Assembly: GCA_029204225.1 (NCBI GenBank)
Contig: CM055097.1
Span: forward strand, 50,810,195 to 50,874,194
From: Diphasiastrum complanatum
Taxonomy: Eukaryota; Streptophyta; Lycopodiopsida; Lycopodiales; Lycopodiaceae
DNA length: 64,000 bases
Reading direction: 5' to 3'
Positions 11,361 to 24,065 of the stretch are shown here, one piece after another (the stretch's first letter is position 1; every line of letters begins with the position of its first letter). Made by a program: the position numbers and the translations under genes. Under the pieces are notes generated by a model, which saw nothing but the letters and a program-made list of their open reading frames with translations, ran no database searches and was not told the origin of the DNA.

Positions 11361-12002
11361 GGCAGTGCAGAATGGTTCGGAAAGTGTGGGGGAAGGGATG
11401 TATGAACGAGTTTGGAAAGGGAGTTATGTGGAAGATGGTTGTGTTGGGTAGAGCGGTGTGGGTGATGAAGTAAAGATGGGTGAACAGAGTGAGGTTGAGT
11501 GAAGAAGATGGCGAGTGGAATAGGAGGAAGTGGAGGTGTTTGACAATGTTTTTAATGTTATGGATGTGTATCTGTCAGGGATGAAGCAGGTTGAAGGTGT
11601 ATGGTGTGTGATTGTGATTGTAGGATGTTCAATAGTGTGACAGGACCGTGATAAGTGCTCGTGTGACACTACCCCTCAGCATGCGAAACTTGAGATATAA
11701 GGTATTCTGTCGGCGACGTTTGTGTGGAAGCTTTTGGTGATGGCGCTCATAAGGGAGTGATAACGATGGGGAGATGGTGTAAAGATGATGACAGATGAAT
11801 TGGATAGTCGAGCGCCAGGATCAGTGTCAAGAGCAGGAAGATCGCCACAGATCGTCACTAGAAAATGCTTTAGCTTCACACTTCACTGAGGTGCAAATGG
11901 CTTCAGTGAGAGGGCATTTATTGTCGCCGTCGTCTGGTTGCAAGGGAGATGGGACGTGCTTGTTTGTAAAATTTGAATGTATGTCCTCCGATCGAGATTC
12001 AA

Positions 12003-12495
12003 AATGACTGCTGCGGTTGAGATCTCACAAAACTGCTTCGGTTGAGATCTCACAGTCAAAATTCGAAGGAAGGCTCCGGTCGAAATCTGAAGGAACTGCT
12101 TCGGTCGAGATCTGAAGCAACTGCTTCGGTCGAGATCTGACAGAACTGCTTCGGTCGAGATTTGACGGAAGGCTCCGGTCGAGATCTAAAGGGACTGCTT
12201 CGGTCGAAATCTGAAGGAACTACTTCGGTCGAGATCTAACAGAACTGCTCCGGTCAAGATTCAAAGGAAGGCTCCGGTCGAGATTTGAAGGGACTACTTC
12301 GGTTGAGATCTGAAGGAACTGCTTCGGTCAAGATCTGACTAAATCGCTTTGGTCGAGATCTGACGAAAGCCTCCCGTCAAGATCTGAAGGGACTGCTTCG
12401 GTCAAGATCTGAAGGATCTGCTTCGGTCAAGATCTAACAGAACTACTCCGGTCGAGATTCGAAGGAAGGCTCTGGTCGAGATCTGAAGGGACTCT
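12003..12495 (+). repeat. 25-bp minisatellite, about 20 copies
   Basis: The unit is close to AACTGCTTCGGTCGAGATCT plus GAAGG, repeated with a steady 25-bp period and point variation (GCTTCGG alternates with GCTCCGG; GGTCGAG with GGTCAAG or GGTTGAG). It ends about 390 bp from the integrase end of the Gypsy at 12883-16040. It may belong to that element's 3' untranslated region or LTR. Confidence 0.9.
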
Positions 12496-12882
12496 CATGA
12501 TGCATAAATAGATCTGTTTGATGCAAGTGAAGAACTCCAAGGAAAATAGGACTGTAGCTCACAGTAGAAGTTCTTATAAAAGAGGTGTATCTCGAGGAAT
12601 GTTGGTTACCCTGAGATATTAGTGAGACAGAGATGAGGTGGCCGAAGTGTGAGAATGATTTCTTAAGGAGTAGCTTATCAGTTGTCGATCTAGAACACCC
12701 ATGACCCATGAGTATGAACAGAAGAAAGAGAAAAAAGAAAGAAAAAAATGCATAGAATGTACATAAGTAATGATATGAAGTATAAACAAGGAATGAGTTG
12801 AACAATAGGCAAGATGTACAAGGAAAGGAATAATATATATATATATATATATATATTTTGATCTTTTTCAAGGGAAAAGACT
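12496..12882. other. AT-rich spacer with (AT)n tract
   Basis: It contains an AT dinucleotide tract (about 12833-12857) and low-complexity A/G-rich DNA. Short open frames here have no recognisable content. It is probably the 3' untranslated part of the adjacent minus-strand Gypsy. Confidence 0.3.
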
Positions 12883-13895
12883 CTAAATAGGGTCAACAAA
12901 GAACAACTCTTCGTAGTACCGCTGTAGATGACCACCGTTTACGACAGTGTCTAGGAGTGTCCCATCAAGTGTTTGTAACTGGACTGCACCATTAGAAATT
13001 ATTTTGTTAATAACGTATGGCCCTTCACTTTTGAACTTCAACTTGCCGGGGTGCTTCTTTGATGTATAAAGAAGTACCTGGTCACCTAAATGTAGATCTT
13101 TATTGCGCAGGTGACAGTCATGCCAGACTTTTTGGCATTGTTTGTTAACTAGTTGTACGTGATAAGATATTAGTCTTGTCTTGCATAACTGGGCTAGTGT
13201 AAATAGCCTGGTTTTGACTTGTTGTTTGATGGAAGCTTTTTCACAGAGATCTATTGAAAAAGCCTCCGTAACTCGTAGCGAAGGTACTAAAAATTCTACG
13301 GGCATTACCGCTTCTTGACCGTATACTAAGTGGAAAGGGGTTACCCACCCAGTGGCTTTCTTCAGGGTGGTGCGGTAAGCCCAGATAGCTGAGAAAAGTT
13401 TTGTTTCCCAATCGCAGCGACTGGTTTCAACTATCTTGGTTAGAATCTTACAGATCGTTTTGTTAGTTGATTCAGCCTGGCCATTATACGGTGTACTTTT
13501 TTTGTGAACAACAAGGTAATGGCGTAGGAGATTATCAACGACAGCATTTAAAAAATGCGTGTCGCAATCACTAACAAGCTCCATGGGACAGCCAAACGGG
13601 TAATAATGTTTTTGTAAAGAAAACGTGCAACTGTTTTTGCATTGGCGTCCTTCGTTGCTTGGGCCTCTACCCACTTAGTGGCATAATCTGTGGCTATGAG
13701 GATGTATCGAGCTTGGGTATGTTTCGTTGCTGGACTGATGGGTCCAACAAAGTCAATCTCCCACTTATGGAAGGCTTTGGCTTCTATAATGGGAGTCAAT
13801 GGTGTGAAGTCTGCTTTGGTATTTTGCTTTGCTCTTTGACAGACATCACATGCTTTAATGACAGCAAACGTGTCTTTAAACAAAGATGGCCACAC
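12883..13895 (-). pseudogene. Gypsy integrase
   Basis: The zinc-binding end (ACDVCQRAK) is followed by the catalytic core: first Asp in WEIDFVGP, second Asp in VSDCDTHF and Glu in NGQAESTNK. The C-terminal part has VLLYTSKKHPGKLKFKSEGP and ends with YYEELFFVDPI. A frameshift near 13600 splits the protein between the first and second catalytic Asp. The C-terminal domain is otherwise intact, so decay is modest. Confidence 0.88.
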
Positions 13896-14021
13896 AATCC
13901 TGCTCGAAGGATAATCCTCGCTGTGGTTTTAGCAGAAAAGTGGCCACCTCCAATGCCCTCATGAGCTTGGGATATTATCGGTCATATCTCAGATTCATAG
14001 GCACATCATCGAATAATGTCG

Positions 14022-15180
14022 TCAACGCCCCTTTTGTAAAGTTGTCCCGCAATTAACTGAAAGGGCGTTGCTGTCGGCTTGTGTACAACAAAAAAAAGAA
14101 AATTTTAATCGGCCTGTTGTGAGGAACTGAGTGATCTCCTCAGCCCATAGGGGTGTGGCATCGATCTGAAAAAGGCATGCATCAGGAAGATCATCGTTGA
14201 CTAGTGTAGTTGCTTTTTTAGCACTTGGTAGTCTGGAAAGGTGATCCGCCATGAAATGTTGGGACCCTTTTCGAACGACTATATGGAAATTAAATTCCTC
14301 CAAAATTAGTAGCCATCGAGCTATTCGTCCTGTCTTATAGGACTTATTAACGATATATAGGAGTGCTTGATGGTCTGTGTAGAAAGCAAAGGTCTGGCCT
14401 AATAAATAATGTCGTAGTTGTTGTACTGCATAGACCATTGCCAATGTTTCTCTCTCGTTAGTGGTATAGTTTACTTCAGCAGGCACCAGTTGCATGCTTA
14501 AGAAACGTATGGGAAAGTCCTTGCCATACTCGCCTGGTTGTGCAAGAAGACCCCCAATGGCATACTTACTTGCGTCAGTATGCACATGGAATTCTGTCGT
14601 GTAATCTGGCGAGCGAAGTATGGGAGCCGTTGTGAGTGATGTCTTCAACTCCTCAAAGGCCTTAATTCGTTCTTCGGTCCAGCGAGGATCTACCACAACT
14701 AAATAAACGAGACATGCCTTGTTGGCGTAGCACAACTAAATAAACGAGACGTGCCTTGTCGGCATAGTCGATTATAAAGATGCGATAGTAGGTGGTATGA
14801 ATGAGGAAGACATATACTTCCTTCACTGTTGCAGGTAGGGGCATGTCCACGATAACCTTGATTTTTGACGGATCGGTAGAAATACCGTCCTTTGATATTA
14901 TATGTCTGAGTACAACCCCGTGGGTGACCCATATTTGGCATTTATTAGAGTTTAGTGAGATGCCGAACCTACGACAGCGAATGAAGATTTTCTCCAAGGC
15001 ATCTAGGTGCGTAGCAGCGGAACAATGTATACCTAGATCGTCGAGATAAATCTCCACGACCCGATGTAACGGATCTTGAAAGGCCAGTTGCATGACCCGT
15101 TGGAATGTTGAGGGGGCGTTACATAAGCCAAAAGACATAATGTTATAAGCATAAACGCCGCTCTCTATGGCAAAAGCCAT
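14022..15180 (-). pseudogene. Gypsy reverse transcriptase and RNase H
   Basis: RT keeps FGLCNAPSTFQRVM, the active site YLDD and the thumb region (HIISKDGISTDPSKI), but lacks its first third. RNase H shows FHVHTDASKYAIGGLL, NYTTNERETLA and MADHLSRLP. The two parts are in different frames because a 37-bp tandem duplication (14694-14730 and 14731-14767) lies between them. Confidence 0.88.
14694..14767. repeat. 37-bp tandem duplication inside Gypsy pol
   Basis: Two adjacent 37-bp copies, each starting CACAACTAAATAAACGAGAC, differ at three or four positions. The length is not a multiple of three, so the duplication breaks the RT-RNase H frame. The differences suggest it is not very recent. Confidence 0.85.
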
Positions 15181-15452
15181 TTTATCACATTTGATCGAGG
15201 TATCTGGGACCGGTTGGTATGAAGGGCACTCACTGCCAGTGTGTGTACCTCGGCAGTGAGGGCACCACGTGTTCTCTCGTCTATGATGAATTTGGCCAAT
15301 GGGTAACTAACCTGGCATCGAACTTTGGATAGACTTAAGAGTGTTTTGAAACTCTTTGGTGAGTTTCTCCATCTGTTGTTGGTGTTGCTAATTAAGCAAC
15401 TCCATAACTGTTCTCATGTTTTCCATAACTATGTTTTCCATATCTGTGTTTT

Positions 15453-16030
15453 TCATAACTGTTCTCGTGTGTCATCGTTTGGTCGAGCTTCTTGGATAGC
15501 ACGATGTGCTCTCCGTTCTCGTGGTTCCTCAACATCTGAGCCCTCGTCTTCTTCTCGAATGGCAGTAGACATGGCTTGTTTCAATGATGTATATTCATCA
15601 TTGGAACAGAGTTCATGTCTGATCCATCGGGGAAGTCCAACAAGGAACCAAATGATGAGCATGGACTCGGTAGGTTGCTCTTGTACCTGACTTTTTAATC
15701 ATTTAAATCGTTCGATATAGTCACGTACTTTTTCATCGTTTGTCATTTTGATATTACTTAGTTTGACAAAAGGACTTTCTATCAAACGAAAAGGCTTGAA
15801 CCGTTTGATAAATGCCTCTTTCAAGAGTAACCAGTCACGTTTATCTTCACGATCAAGGTTAAAAAACCACTCTCGTGCGTGATCGATCATGGTCATCGAG
15901 AAGAGCTATACCATGGCCTCTGGTGCTGTCTCGCCATAGACGTCACAGGCATTCTCAAAGACTTGGAGAAATCACTAAGGATCAGTGTTACCATCGTACT
16001 TAGGTAAGTCTAGCTTTGGGGTCCTTTTTT
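15453..16030 (-). pseudogene. Gypsy gag
   Basis: It matches the retrotransposon gag core: LPKYDGNTDP, then HAREWFFNLDREDKRDW, LLLKEAFIKRF and VRDYIERFK, followed by a charged, Arg/Glu-rich tail. At least three in-frame stops interrupt it (near 15980, 15905 and 15700). It lies directly upstream of the truncated RT on the same strand. Confidence 0.75.
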
Positions 16031-16094
16031 CAGTACGAACAACATTTTTAAGTGAGCTCGTGCATGGGATGATTCGGCAGCATGGAATTGTGGT

Positions 16095-18600
16095 CATTCG
16101 TGTGGAGCTTCATAACGCGTAGGTTCCCATCTGTCCATTGAACACAAGAAGCCCAAGCGTGCAAGGACAATTTCACCATCAGGGTCCTAGGCCAAACGAG
16201 TCAATACCGGTATCCTCCCTCTGGTACACAAGCCAAGAAGCCCACCCCAGAATCCACAAGTAGCTACAACCTTCGGAGCTCCACATGTAGATATCTAAAG
16301 GGCTGAGTTGCCAAGTACACAGCAACAATGAAGACAAGGGAAGCTTCAAGCTGAGAACACATCACCGGTGGGATTAGTTTCACATGGTTCCACGTCAGAT
16401 GGTGACAGCTTGTCCACAACATCACAACAACACTCGTCACCCTCACATGTCATCAATGGGGGAGATAGAGCAACTACATCCACACTGGCACCTGACACGA
16501 CAGTACCTCAAGTCCCAAGTCAAAGAGTGAGGCCACCACCCCACCCACACTGATTACAATGCCAACGCCACCAACATCACCACTGGCACAAGTTTTTTTT
16601 GGGAGGGGTGGAGTGGGGATATCCAGTCCCCAAGACACGGGAGCAGCCCAGGCCCAGCAAGTCCACATATTGGAACATCTCAATATTTTGATGTTGCGAA
16701 CCTGATGGAGATAAGCGACGACGAACCAAAAAAGGGGAAGCAGCCAGGAAGAAGTCAGACACCTCCACCTCCACCTCCACCTCCATCTTCAATTCTAACA
16801 CCATGCCTATTTTCTGGTTTAGCCTCACCATCCCACACCCCAGATCAGTACCCAACCCTCTCTAACCCTGAAAAGCTCATTGAAGCAGCCAAACGCTCAA
16901 TGATTGGCCTATTCGAAACAAGCTACCACATGCATTGGTTGGTGAGCCAACATCAAGTTCTAGAAAGCAAGGTCCAACATCAAGAGCAAGAGATTGCACG
17001 ATATCAAAGGATGGCCAAAGAAAAAGAAAAAGAGACAGTAGAAAGCAGATCCATGATGGCCGGGCAGAAAACCACCTTGGAAGAGGTTCAACAACAACTG
17101 AAGCACCAGATGGTCCAAATCGATCAAGTACGAGACAGATCATCGGGTGAAATGACAGTCACTGCTCCTCCAGTCAAGTCCAAGGACATTCAAATCCAGG
17201 CCCCACAGGCCTCATCCATCCGGATGGAGAAATACATAAGGCTGATCCAAGAGCAAGAGGCCGATAAAAAAAAATTTGAAAACATTGTGACGAAACAAGA
17301 GAAGATCATCCTGGAGTCCCAGAAGCAGCTTGAAGAAACAACGAAGGCCCTATAACAAGTCTTGGACAAGGTGAACCAATTACGGGACACGACGTGCAAG
17401 GCCCAAGCAGGTGCTCACGTAACGAAGCCACCGGGGGTGGGGGTGGGGGGGAGGGGGGGGGGGACGATGATGGGAATGATGGAGCAAGGAATCAGGACGG
17501 GCAAACCCACCGATCAGACGGTAGCTTAGGATCGGGTGGCCAGAGAGCCGGTGCTGCTTCCATGAGCTTTCCCCGACCCCCTCTCACCTTTAGCCCTTCC
17601 TCCTACTCTGCATTTAATTTCTTTGAAACATTCATTCCAACTTACCCAATTCATCCATCTCCTCTTTCTTCATCACCTCCTAGTCAAATAATGGGCCCAA
17701 CAACTCCACTCCCCCGGTGCTGCGTATAACTTATTATTTCCACCTCCTCCTAAATCTTTCACCCCCGCATCTCTCTCCTCAGATCACTCCATCCCTTACC
17801 TTCCAAAAACTAACACAGACATTGGAGCCGATGATGACTTCCTGGCTGACCAACCGGAGACAAGAAGATTCTCGCCCAGGCCAGACACGGGTGCAGGTGA
17901 GCCATCGACAAGCGAACGAGCAAAAGAGAAAGACACGGGCACCTTTCCCTACCCAGCCTAGAAGTAAACTGGCTGATACAAGGGAATCAGAATGATTTGA
18001 AAGAAAATACCCTCCCAACATGAGGGGCGGCAAAGAAGACATCGATCAAAGCCAATACTCCACCAAGGCCGAGATCGTTGCTGCACTACAACCGCAGCCA
18101 GAATGGCGGAGCAAAGTTCTGAAGAATATCAGGCGACTCCAGGAATATTTGAGGGCACCGGCATGGAAGCGAGTGGATCCTTTTTACATGTCGCTCAAAT
18201 GCAGAAACCCATGGCCGGTGGAAAAGCCACGAGTGGAGTTAGTAAACTGGCCAGTCATTCCAAGAATTACAGAGAGAACCTCCCCGGATGATCTGAGGCT
18301 ACAATTACTAGACTTTGGGCACAAATAAAAGTCGAGTGCCGATCTTTGCGTGCAGGAAAGTGCCGAGTATTGCAGATCCATGGCCTTCTTGATGCAGCAA
18401 GAATGTTTCTAGAATCAAGGTGTGGATCCCATTAGGATCAACCCAAATACAGCCCTCCAGTCAGAAGAAGACCATGAGATGATGGCTAGGCTATACTATA
18501 GAGCGACCTTCATGTCGTCACGCTATGTGACCATGATGGAAGACTGGCAGGAAATGGGCTTCGTAGAAAAAAATAAGAGAATATCTGGGGCCCCTTAATT
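16095..18600 (+). pseudogene. Decayed proline-rich / coiled-coil reading frame of unknown family
   Basis: Several plus-strand frames follow one another. The longest (16705-17355, 216 codons) starts MEISDDEPKKGK, has an eight-proline run and then a long Gln/Glu/Lys-rich segment typical of a coiled coil. After its stop the coding character continues to about 17995, crossing a G-rich run (17437-17463). It is taken up again at 18020-18328 (WRSKVLKNIRRLQEYLRAP) and beyond two stops to about 18590 (MMARLYYRATFMSSRYVTMM). The overall style is like the gag/ORF1 of a plant retroelement, but no signature motif is present and I do not assign a family. Confidence 0.4.
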
Positions 18601-18959
18601 TTGGAAGTAAGCTCCGCTTCCAAGTTTTTTAAGCCCAAGGCCGGAAGATGAGTGAGCAAAAGCAGACGGCGCGATGACGAGGCGAACAGGATTCACAAGA
18701 AGTGCTCAAGAGGGCTGGTATGTAGCGGCCAATTGAGGGACTTCCAATTTTGGCGAATAAATTTTGCGAATAATAAGCACCTGATTTTATGGAAGCAAAC
18801 AAAAATCCACGCTTTTCCAAGTGCCAAGCAGAAGACATCACCGGTGTTGTAGTGGGTCCTGCAACAGATTAGGGGTGGATAATGTTATCCGATTCTCTAG
18901 TACCGAGCCAAGCTGAAGACATAAGTTATCTCTCACCCATGACCGAGGAGGTCTCAGAA

Positions 18960-19330
18960 GAAAGAGAGTAGAAGAAGCTGAGAGTCGAGCGTGAGAGCCG
19001 AGGAAATACTAGCTAGGAAGATAGTGATTAACTATTAAGCCTACGTGGTGTACCCCAAAGAAGGAATGACCATGTAGGAGCTAGTAACATTTCCTTGTAA
19101 TAAATGTAGACTCCCCTTAAAATAGTAAGAGTGAGCCACCTTTTGATGGTGACCTCTAGTGGAAGGGCAAATTCCACATGTAATTTCTAATTTAGTGGAA
19201 TTACCACATGGGCTCCACATGGGCAGCCTTCTTGCCTATTTAAGGGCCCCCCTCTCTTGTGAGGGAGCTTCTGATTGTATTTTCAAGTTCTCTTGCACTA
19301 ATAAAGAGGATCCTCCACGAGTTCTTGAAG
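18960..19330 (+). mobile_element. Possible LTR fragment (U3-R)
   Basis: A TATA-like TATTTAAG at about 19237 is followed 60-70 bp later by AATAAAG, within a CT-rich 5'-UTR-like stretch. This promoter/polyadenylation arrangement is typical of plant LTRs, and it lies downstream of the decayed frame at 16095-18600. Ends and TSD were not found. The following stretch to 19960 shows only T-rich repeats of TTCTTG words. Confidence 0.3.
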
Positions 19331-19961
19331 ATCACTAAGCTCCTTGTTCATGGCAATGATCTTGAGTGATATTTCTATGAGCATGCTTGATTCCTTATTT
19401 GTGAATTAACTAGATTCTTGTTTCTTGTTCTTGCTTAGTTGTGAATTAGCTTCAATTCTTGCTTGTGGAATCTTGTAGAAATCAGCATTCAAGAAAACTA
19501 TAGAGGCTAGAAATTTGGTGTAAGTCTTGCATAGTCTTGACATTCTAGTTCTTGATGTTCTTGGATAATTTAGGCATCAAGTAATGTATGTTTCTTGATT
19601 CCTAGATTGTTAAATGTTGTTAGGAATCTTGTTTCTTGTTTCTTGAATCTGGTTTTGGTTTCAATAGCTATTCTAGTTCTTGATTGTTCTTTGATTCAGT
19701 AGTTAGTAGTAGGATTGCTATCTGTGCTTAATCTTGATCTGTTTGAGCTGTAGATGGTTGCATGGCTAGTGTATCCATGTAGCTGAGTATCGGATTTGAG
19801 CTATCCACTGATAGACTGGGAAATACGTAATGCATCCTTGAATATTGCTTCTGCTCTGTAAACGTTCTAATAAGAAGAATAATCACAAAGAACCATAACA
19901 ACAGAGGTAATCCAAGAGAGATAAGCAGCAAAAAGAGAAGAATGTGTTTACAGATTCAGTG

Positions 19962-22290
19962 AAATAGTGAACACCAACCATCTAGTTGAACATGGCATTC
20001 AAAGACAATTTGCAACTTCCTACATGCCTCAGCAAAACGAAATTGCAGAAAGGAAGAATCGAATGCTTCTTAACTCCGCCTGATCTATGTTACATCAATC
20101 ACACTTACTTGTGAAATTTTGGGTAGAAGCTACTACCACAACCTACTATGTACAAAATAGATCCAACACTAAAGTCGTCAATAACATAACTCCTTATCAA
20201 GTATGGCATGGACACAAGCCTAGTGTCAGCCATTTAAAAATCTTTGGTTGTATATGTTTTGTTCATGTTCCTAAGCAGCTTAGGAAGAAACTGGACCAGA
20301 GGTCAAATAAATGTATTTTCATTGGCTATCCTGATGAACATAAAGCTTATAAAGTTTATGACCCATCCACCAATGTAGCATTTGTTTCTAGGGATGTAAT
20401 CTTCAAAAAAGATGCATTCTATGACTTTAAACAACCATCGATAGATGATGTTGTGTCATTTTATCCTATTTTATGTAGCACAGAATCTTTCAATCATGAT
20501 TCTTCTTCTACAGAACCTGCAGCTACAGCTACAGAAGCCGAGCATCTGACAGTACCTGTCACCAGACCAGACCAAGCTAGCCCGAACAGATCTAGACAAC
20601 TTCAAGAAAAAACACCATCACAATTTGGTCAACTGATTGTCCGAAGGTCCTCAAGGACACGAACGGTTCTTGAGAGGTATACACCTCAATATTTCTGGAC
20701 TTCATCAAAACATCCAGAGACTCTAGCCAAAGCAATTAACTCTAAGGAAGTTGTGAAGTGACAAGAAGCTATGGAAAGTACAAATCACTTTTGGCGAACT
20801 AGACCTGGACACTAGTCGACTTCTCCACGCACAAGAGAGTTATCAACAACAAGTAGATCTTCAAGAAGAAGATCAACTCTGATGGTTCCATTGCAAAATG
20901 GAAAGCACGGCTGGTGGGCAGAGGATTTACTCAAGTCCAAGAAGTGGATTATCAAGAAATTTTTAGTCCCATTGTCAAAATGTAGTCAATCAGGACTCCG
21001 ATCACGTTAGTAGTCGTGAAAGACCTCGAGATACATCAGATGAATGTCAAGACAACGTTCCTCAATGGTTACATCAAAGAGAATCTATATACCTTCTGGA
21101 AGGATTCTAAGTCAAAGGTCAAGAGCACAAAGTAGGCAAGCTGCACAAAGTTATCTATGGCTTGAAAAAGGCTACAAGGGCTTGGTTCGAAAGAATCAAT
21201 GCTTATCTTGTTTGATTGGGTTTTGCAAACAATTCAGCTGACTGTAATGTTTATTCCAAGCATATAGGTGTCAATTCAGTTCATATAGCTCTATATGTAG
21301 ATGATGCATTTATTTTGTCTAACGACACAATCTTACTGCACACTATTAAGAGTGATCTGTCAAAGGAATTTGACATGACTGATCTAGACACTATTCATTC
21401 TTTATTAGAAATTCACATTACTAGAAATAGATTACAAAAGAAAATTTATCTTAGCCAGCAGAAATATCTAGAGAGTGTTCTAGAAAAATTTCATATGACT
21501 GATTGTAAACCGATTGATACACAAATGGACCCAAGTATAGTATTGAGTAAACCTTCTTGTGCTGATATCAAAAGCGAAGTACTCAACTTAGCGAAGTACC
21601 CTTATCATTCACTTATAGAATTTTTAATCTATGCCATGCTGTGCACCAGACCAGATTTAGCATACATTGTTAGCACATTAAGTCAATACATGTCTAATCG
21701 TAGGATCTTACATTGGAAAGCATTAAAGAGAGTGATGAAATACATTCAAGGAAGTTTAGATCATGTTTTATGCTATGATGGAAATGTGTGATTAACCCAA
21801 TGGTTCTTTAAGGCTACTCCGACTCAGATGGAGAGGAAATGCCCCAACCAAAAAATCCACTTCTGGGTTCTGTTTCTTTCTAGTAGGAGGACCAATTTTG
21901 TGGAATTCAAGAAAGCATAAATCAGTGGCATTTTCTTCAACCAAGCAGAGTACATCACAACATGTCAAGCTTCAAAAAAAGCTATATGGATCAAGTTATT
22001 ACTCCATGACTCACATCACACTCAGTTTCAGCCTATTACCATTTTGTGTGACAATTTGAGCTGTATTTCACTATCTTTGAATCCCAAATTTCATGGCAAG
22101 TCTAAGCACATTGAAATCTAATACCATTACATTTGGAAAAAGGTCTTCTCAAGACAAGTAAGTTTTCAATACTGCTCCACAACAGAAATTGTTGCAGACA
22201 TTTTCACCAAAGCTCTTCCTAGGATCAAGCATCATAAATTTTTCACTATGCTAAATTTGATGAAGACACCAAGCAATCATGACCTTAAGA
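19962..22290 (+). pseudogene. Decayed Copia integrase-RT-RNase H
   Basis: It starts inside the integrase core (PQQNEIAERKNRM), continues through the integrase C-terminus (TPYQVWHGHKPSVSHLKIFG, SRDVIF) and RT (heavily broken at 20760-21215), with the RT palm motif as LYVDDAFI. RNase H remains follow to about 22270 (FHGKSKHIE, FTKALPR). There are many stops and frameshifts. The largest open pieces are 20087-20761 and 21216-21791. gag, protease and the 5' LTR are absent. A candidate 3' LTR follows directly. Confidence 0.85.
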
Positions 22291-22294
22291 GAAC

Positions 22295-23115
22295 TGTTGG
22301 GAATTAAGCTCACAGTCTTCTCCTTGGTGATATTATTTTCTATTTCAAAATTCTTCCTGCACATTTATTGATCACTGATCTAGGGTCAGATGCAACCTCC
22401 TTTCGTTCCATATCTACTCATCTGATACCTGTAAGAATCACAAAATTCAGACAGCCGAACTATTCAAAAGACAACTATGTCGCTAATCTTCATCTATGGA
22501 TAAAGACTAAAGGATAACCAATCCTATTCTTTTCACATTCTAATGTCAAGTCAAGTTATTTGCAGATCATTGAAGACCTGCCCATCTTCAACGACGTCAA
22601 CAAATCAAAGTTTTCTAGCAGTCTGCAGAAATACACTATCTTTGCAATAGTTTGTAGAAATGAACTGATTGTCGCACAATTTGCATTTTTTCAAATTAAC
22701 ACAGTTCAGTCTACTTTAACAAATGTTTTTTGAATGCGAAGAATACTAAGTGTGTCTATTTCAATGAGGAACATTTCTAGCTACTTCTGAAAAATATGCG
22801 ACAAACTCATTCACGTCAATGATTTCGAGTCACCTGACTCATGTACAAATAGCGTTGTACTTTAAATATCTCTCAAGTACAACAAAGTACATAGCTAAAG
22901 TCAAACTAGTCTTGTAATATATGATTAGTTAACCAATTCTTGTAATTACAAGGATGCATTCTATAAATACATCTCTAGCTTGCATCAATCCAGGATGCTC
23001 CATGATGCAAACTAATTCGTTAGAACAAAATTTATTGAACATCCAACTTATGCCTTCATTCTGGCTGTAACACTCTGTGTTGTTCGAGATTTCAGTGTAG
23101 TATACAAGCCACACA
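22295..23115 (+). mobile_element. Probable 3' LTR of the Copia at 19962
   Basis: The sequence TGTTGGGAATTAAGC begins just after the end of RNase H, where the 3' LTR is expected. A TATA box (CTATAAATAC) lies at 22961-22970, and promoter-like spacing continues to an ACACA end near 23115. The right boundary is uncertain and no TSD was found. From 23116 to 23560 I see only CTAACT repeats and a purine-rich GAGAAGG microsatellite (about 23340-23402). Confidence 0.5.
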
Positions 23116-23562
23116 TTTTTTTCTATCTATGTCTAACTGTAGGGTCTTCGATCCGACGTTGTAATAGCCCTCCCGCCTGTCAACAAGGGTTTGTTCATTG
23201 GATAGGCACCTAACTATTCATAGATGCTACTTTTAGTTAGTTCTCTACTTTTTGTCTAATTCTACCTCCCCTAACTCTACTCACACTAACTCTACTCCCC
23301 TAACTAACTTCATCATGATTGTTGGTGAAGAGAAATGATAGAATAGAAGAGAAAGAGGGAAAGGAGAAGGAGAAGGAGAAGAGGGAAAGAGAGAGAGATG
23401 AGATGGAGGTTAGCTCAAATGCTCAATTTCATTGCTTATGTAAAAACCTTAACTAGCATAAACAAAAAGCGTGGGAAATGGAAATAACAAGCAAACCACA
23501 ACAATAGCATAAGCAAGAGTGATTAACAAATGAGGATGTTTGAACTCCCAAAATGATGATTG

Positions 23563-23925
23563 AATGAATAGAAGTAAATGCTTTTTATTTGCATTGGATG
23601 TAACAATTGAAGCATTTTTATCATTCTAATTTGAGCACTTATTGTTGTATTTGCATAATAGGAAAACACACAAGCAACTCCAATGGATCAAACCAATGAA
23701 AATCCAACATTTGATCTATCAAACCCATCCAATGTGGCACAAGCTCTTGAACTTTTATACCAACAAATTCAAGCCACTAATAAGCAGCTTCTTGAAACTA
23801 ATCAAAGAAACCAAGACTTAGAGTCTAGGTTAGCCAATCAGAAGAAGCATGTAGTTCCACCTCCCGTAAAAGTGTTTAAGAGGGAGAAGAAAGATAGGAA
23901 CTTACAAGTGGTAAATTCTTGGCTC
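23563..23925 (+). pseudogene. Gypsy leader and gag 5' fragment
   Basis: It is nearly identical to the leader and first about 80 codons of gag at 30035-30405 (start MDQTNENPTFDL, then ELLYQQIQATNKQLLETNQR). The similarity ends abruptly near 23925. This is a detached scrap of the chromodomain Gypsy family that dominates 27117-43030. Short purine-rich DNA and Copia sequence follow. Confidence 0.85.
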
Positions 23926-24065
23926 ATAACAACACAACACGAGCACCATAGCACCCAACCGCTCAACCTGGTGCTCAAACGAGAAGTTTCTTGCAAACTT
24001 CTACATTACCGCACAATACACCATCTCCATAATGCAAAAAGACACTAATATGAAATGAGTCATTG

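Larger units (their letters stand above)
12883..16040 (-). mobile_element. Ty3/Gypsy retrotransposon, decayed
   Basis: On the minus strand the order is gag (16030-15453), RT (15180-14680), RNase H (14735-14022), integrase (13895-12883). RNase H before integrase, with integrase last, is the Gypsy order. The protease and the N-terminal half of RT are missing between gag and RT, which is an internal deletion. LTRs were not identified. No chromodomain is seen after integrase. Confidence 0.85.

Noticed and set aside
11133-11405. Plus-strand ORF with a repeated Val/Ser/Asp-rich peptide
   Set aside because: It is a minisatellite translation.
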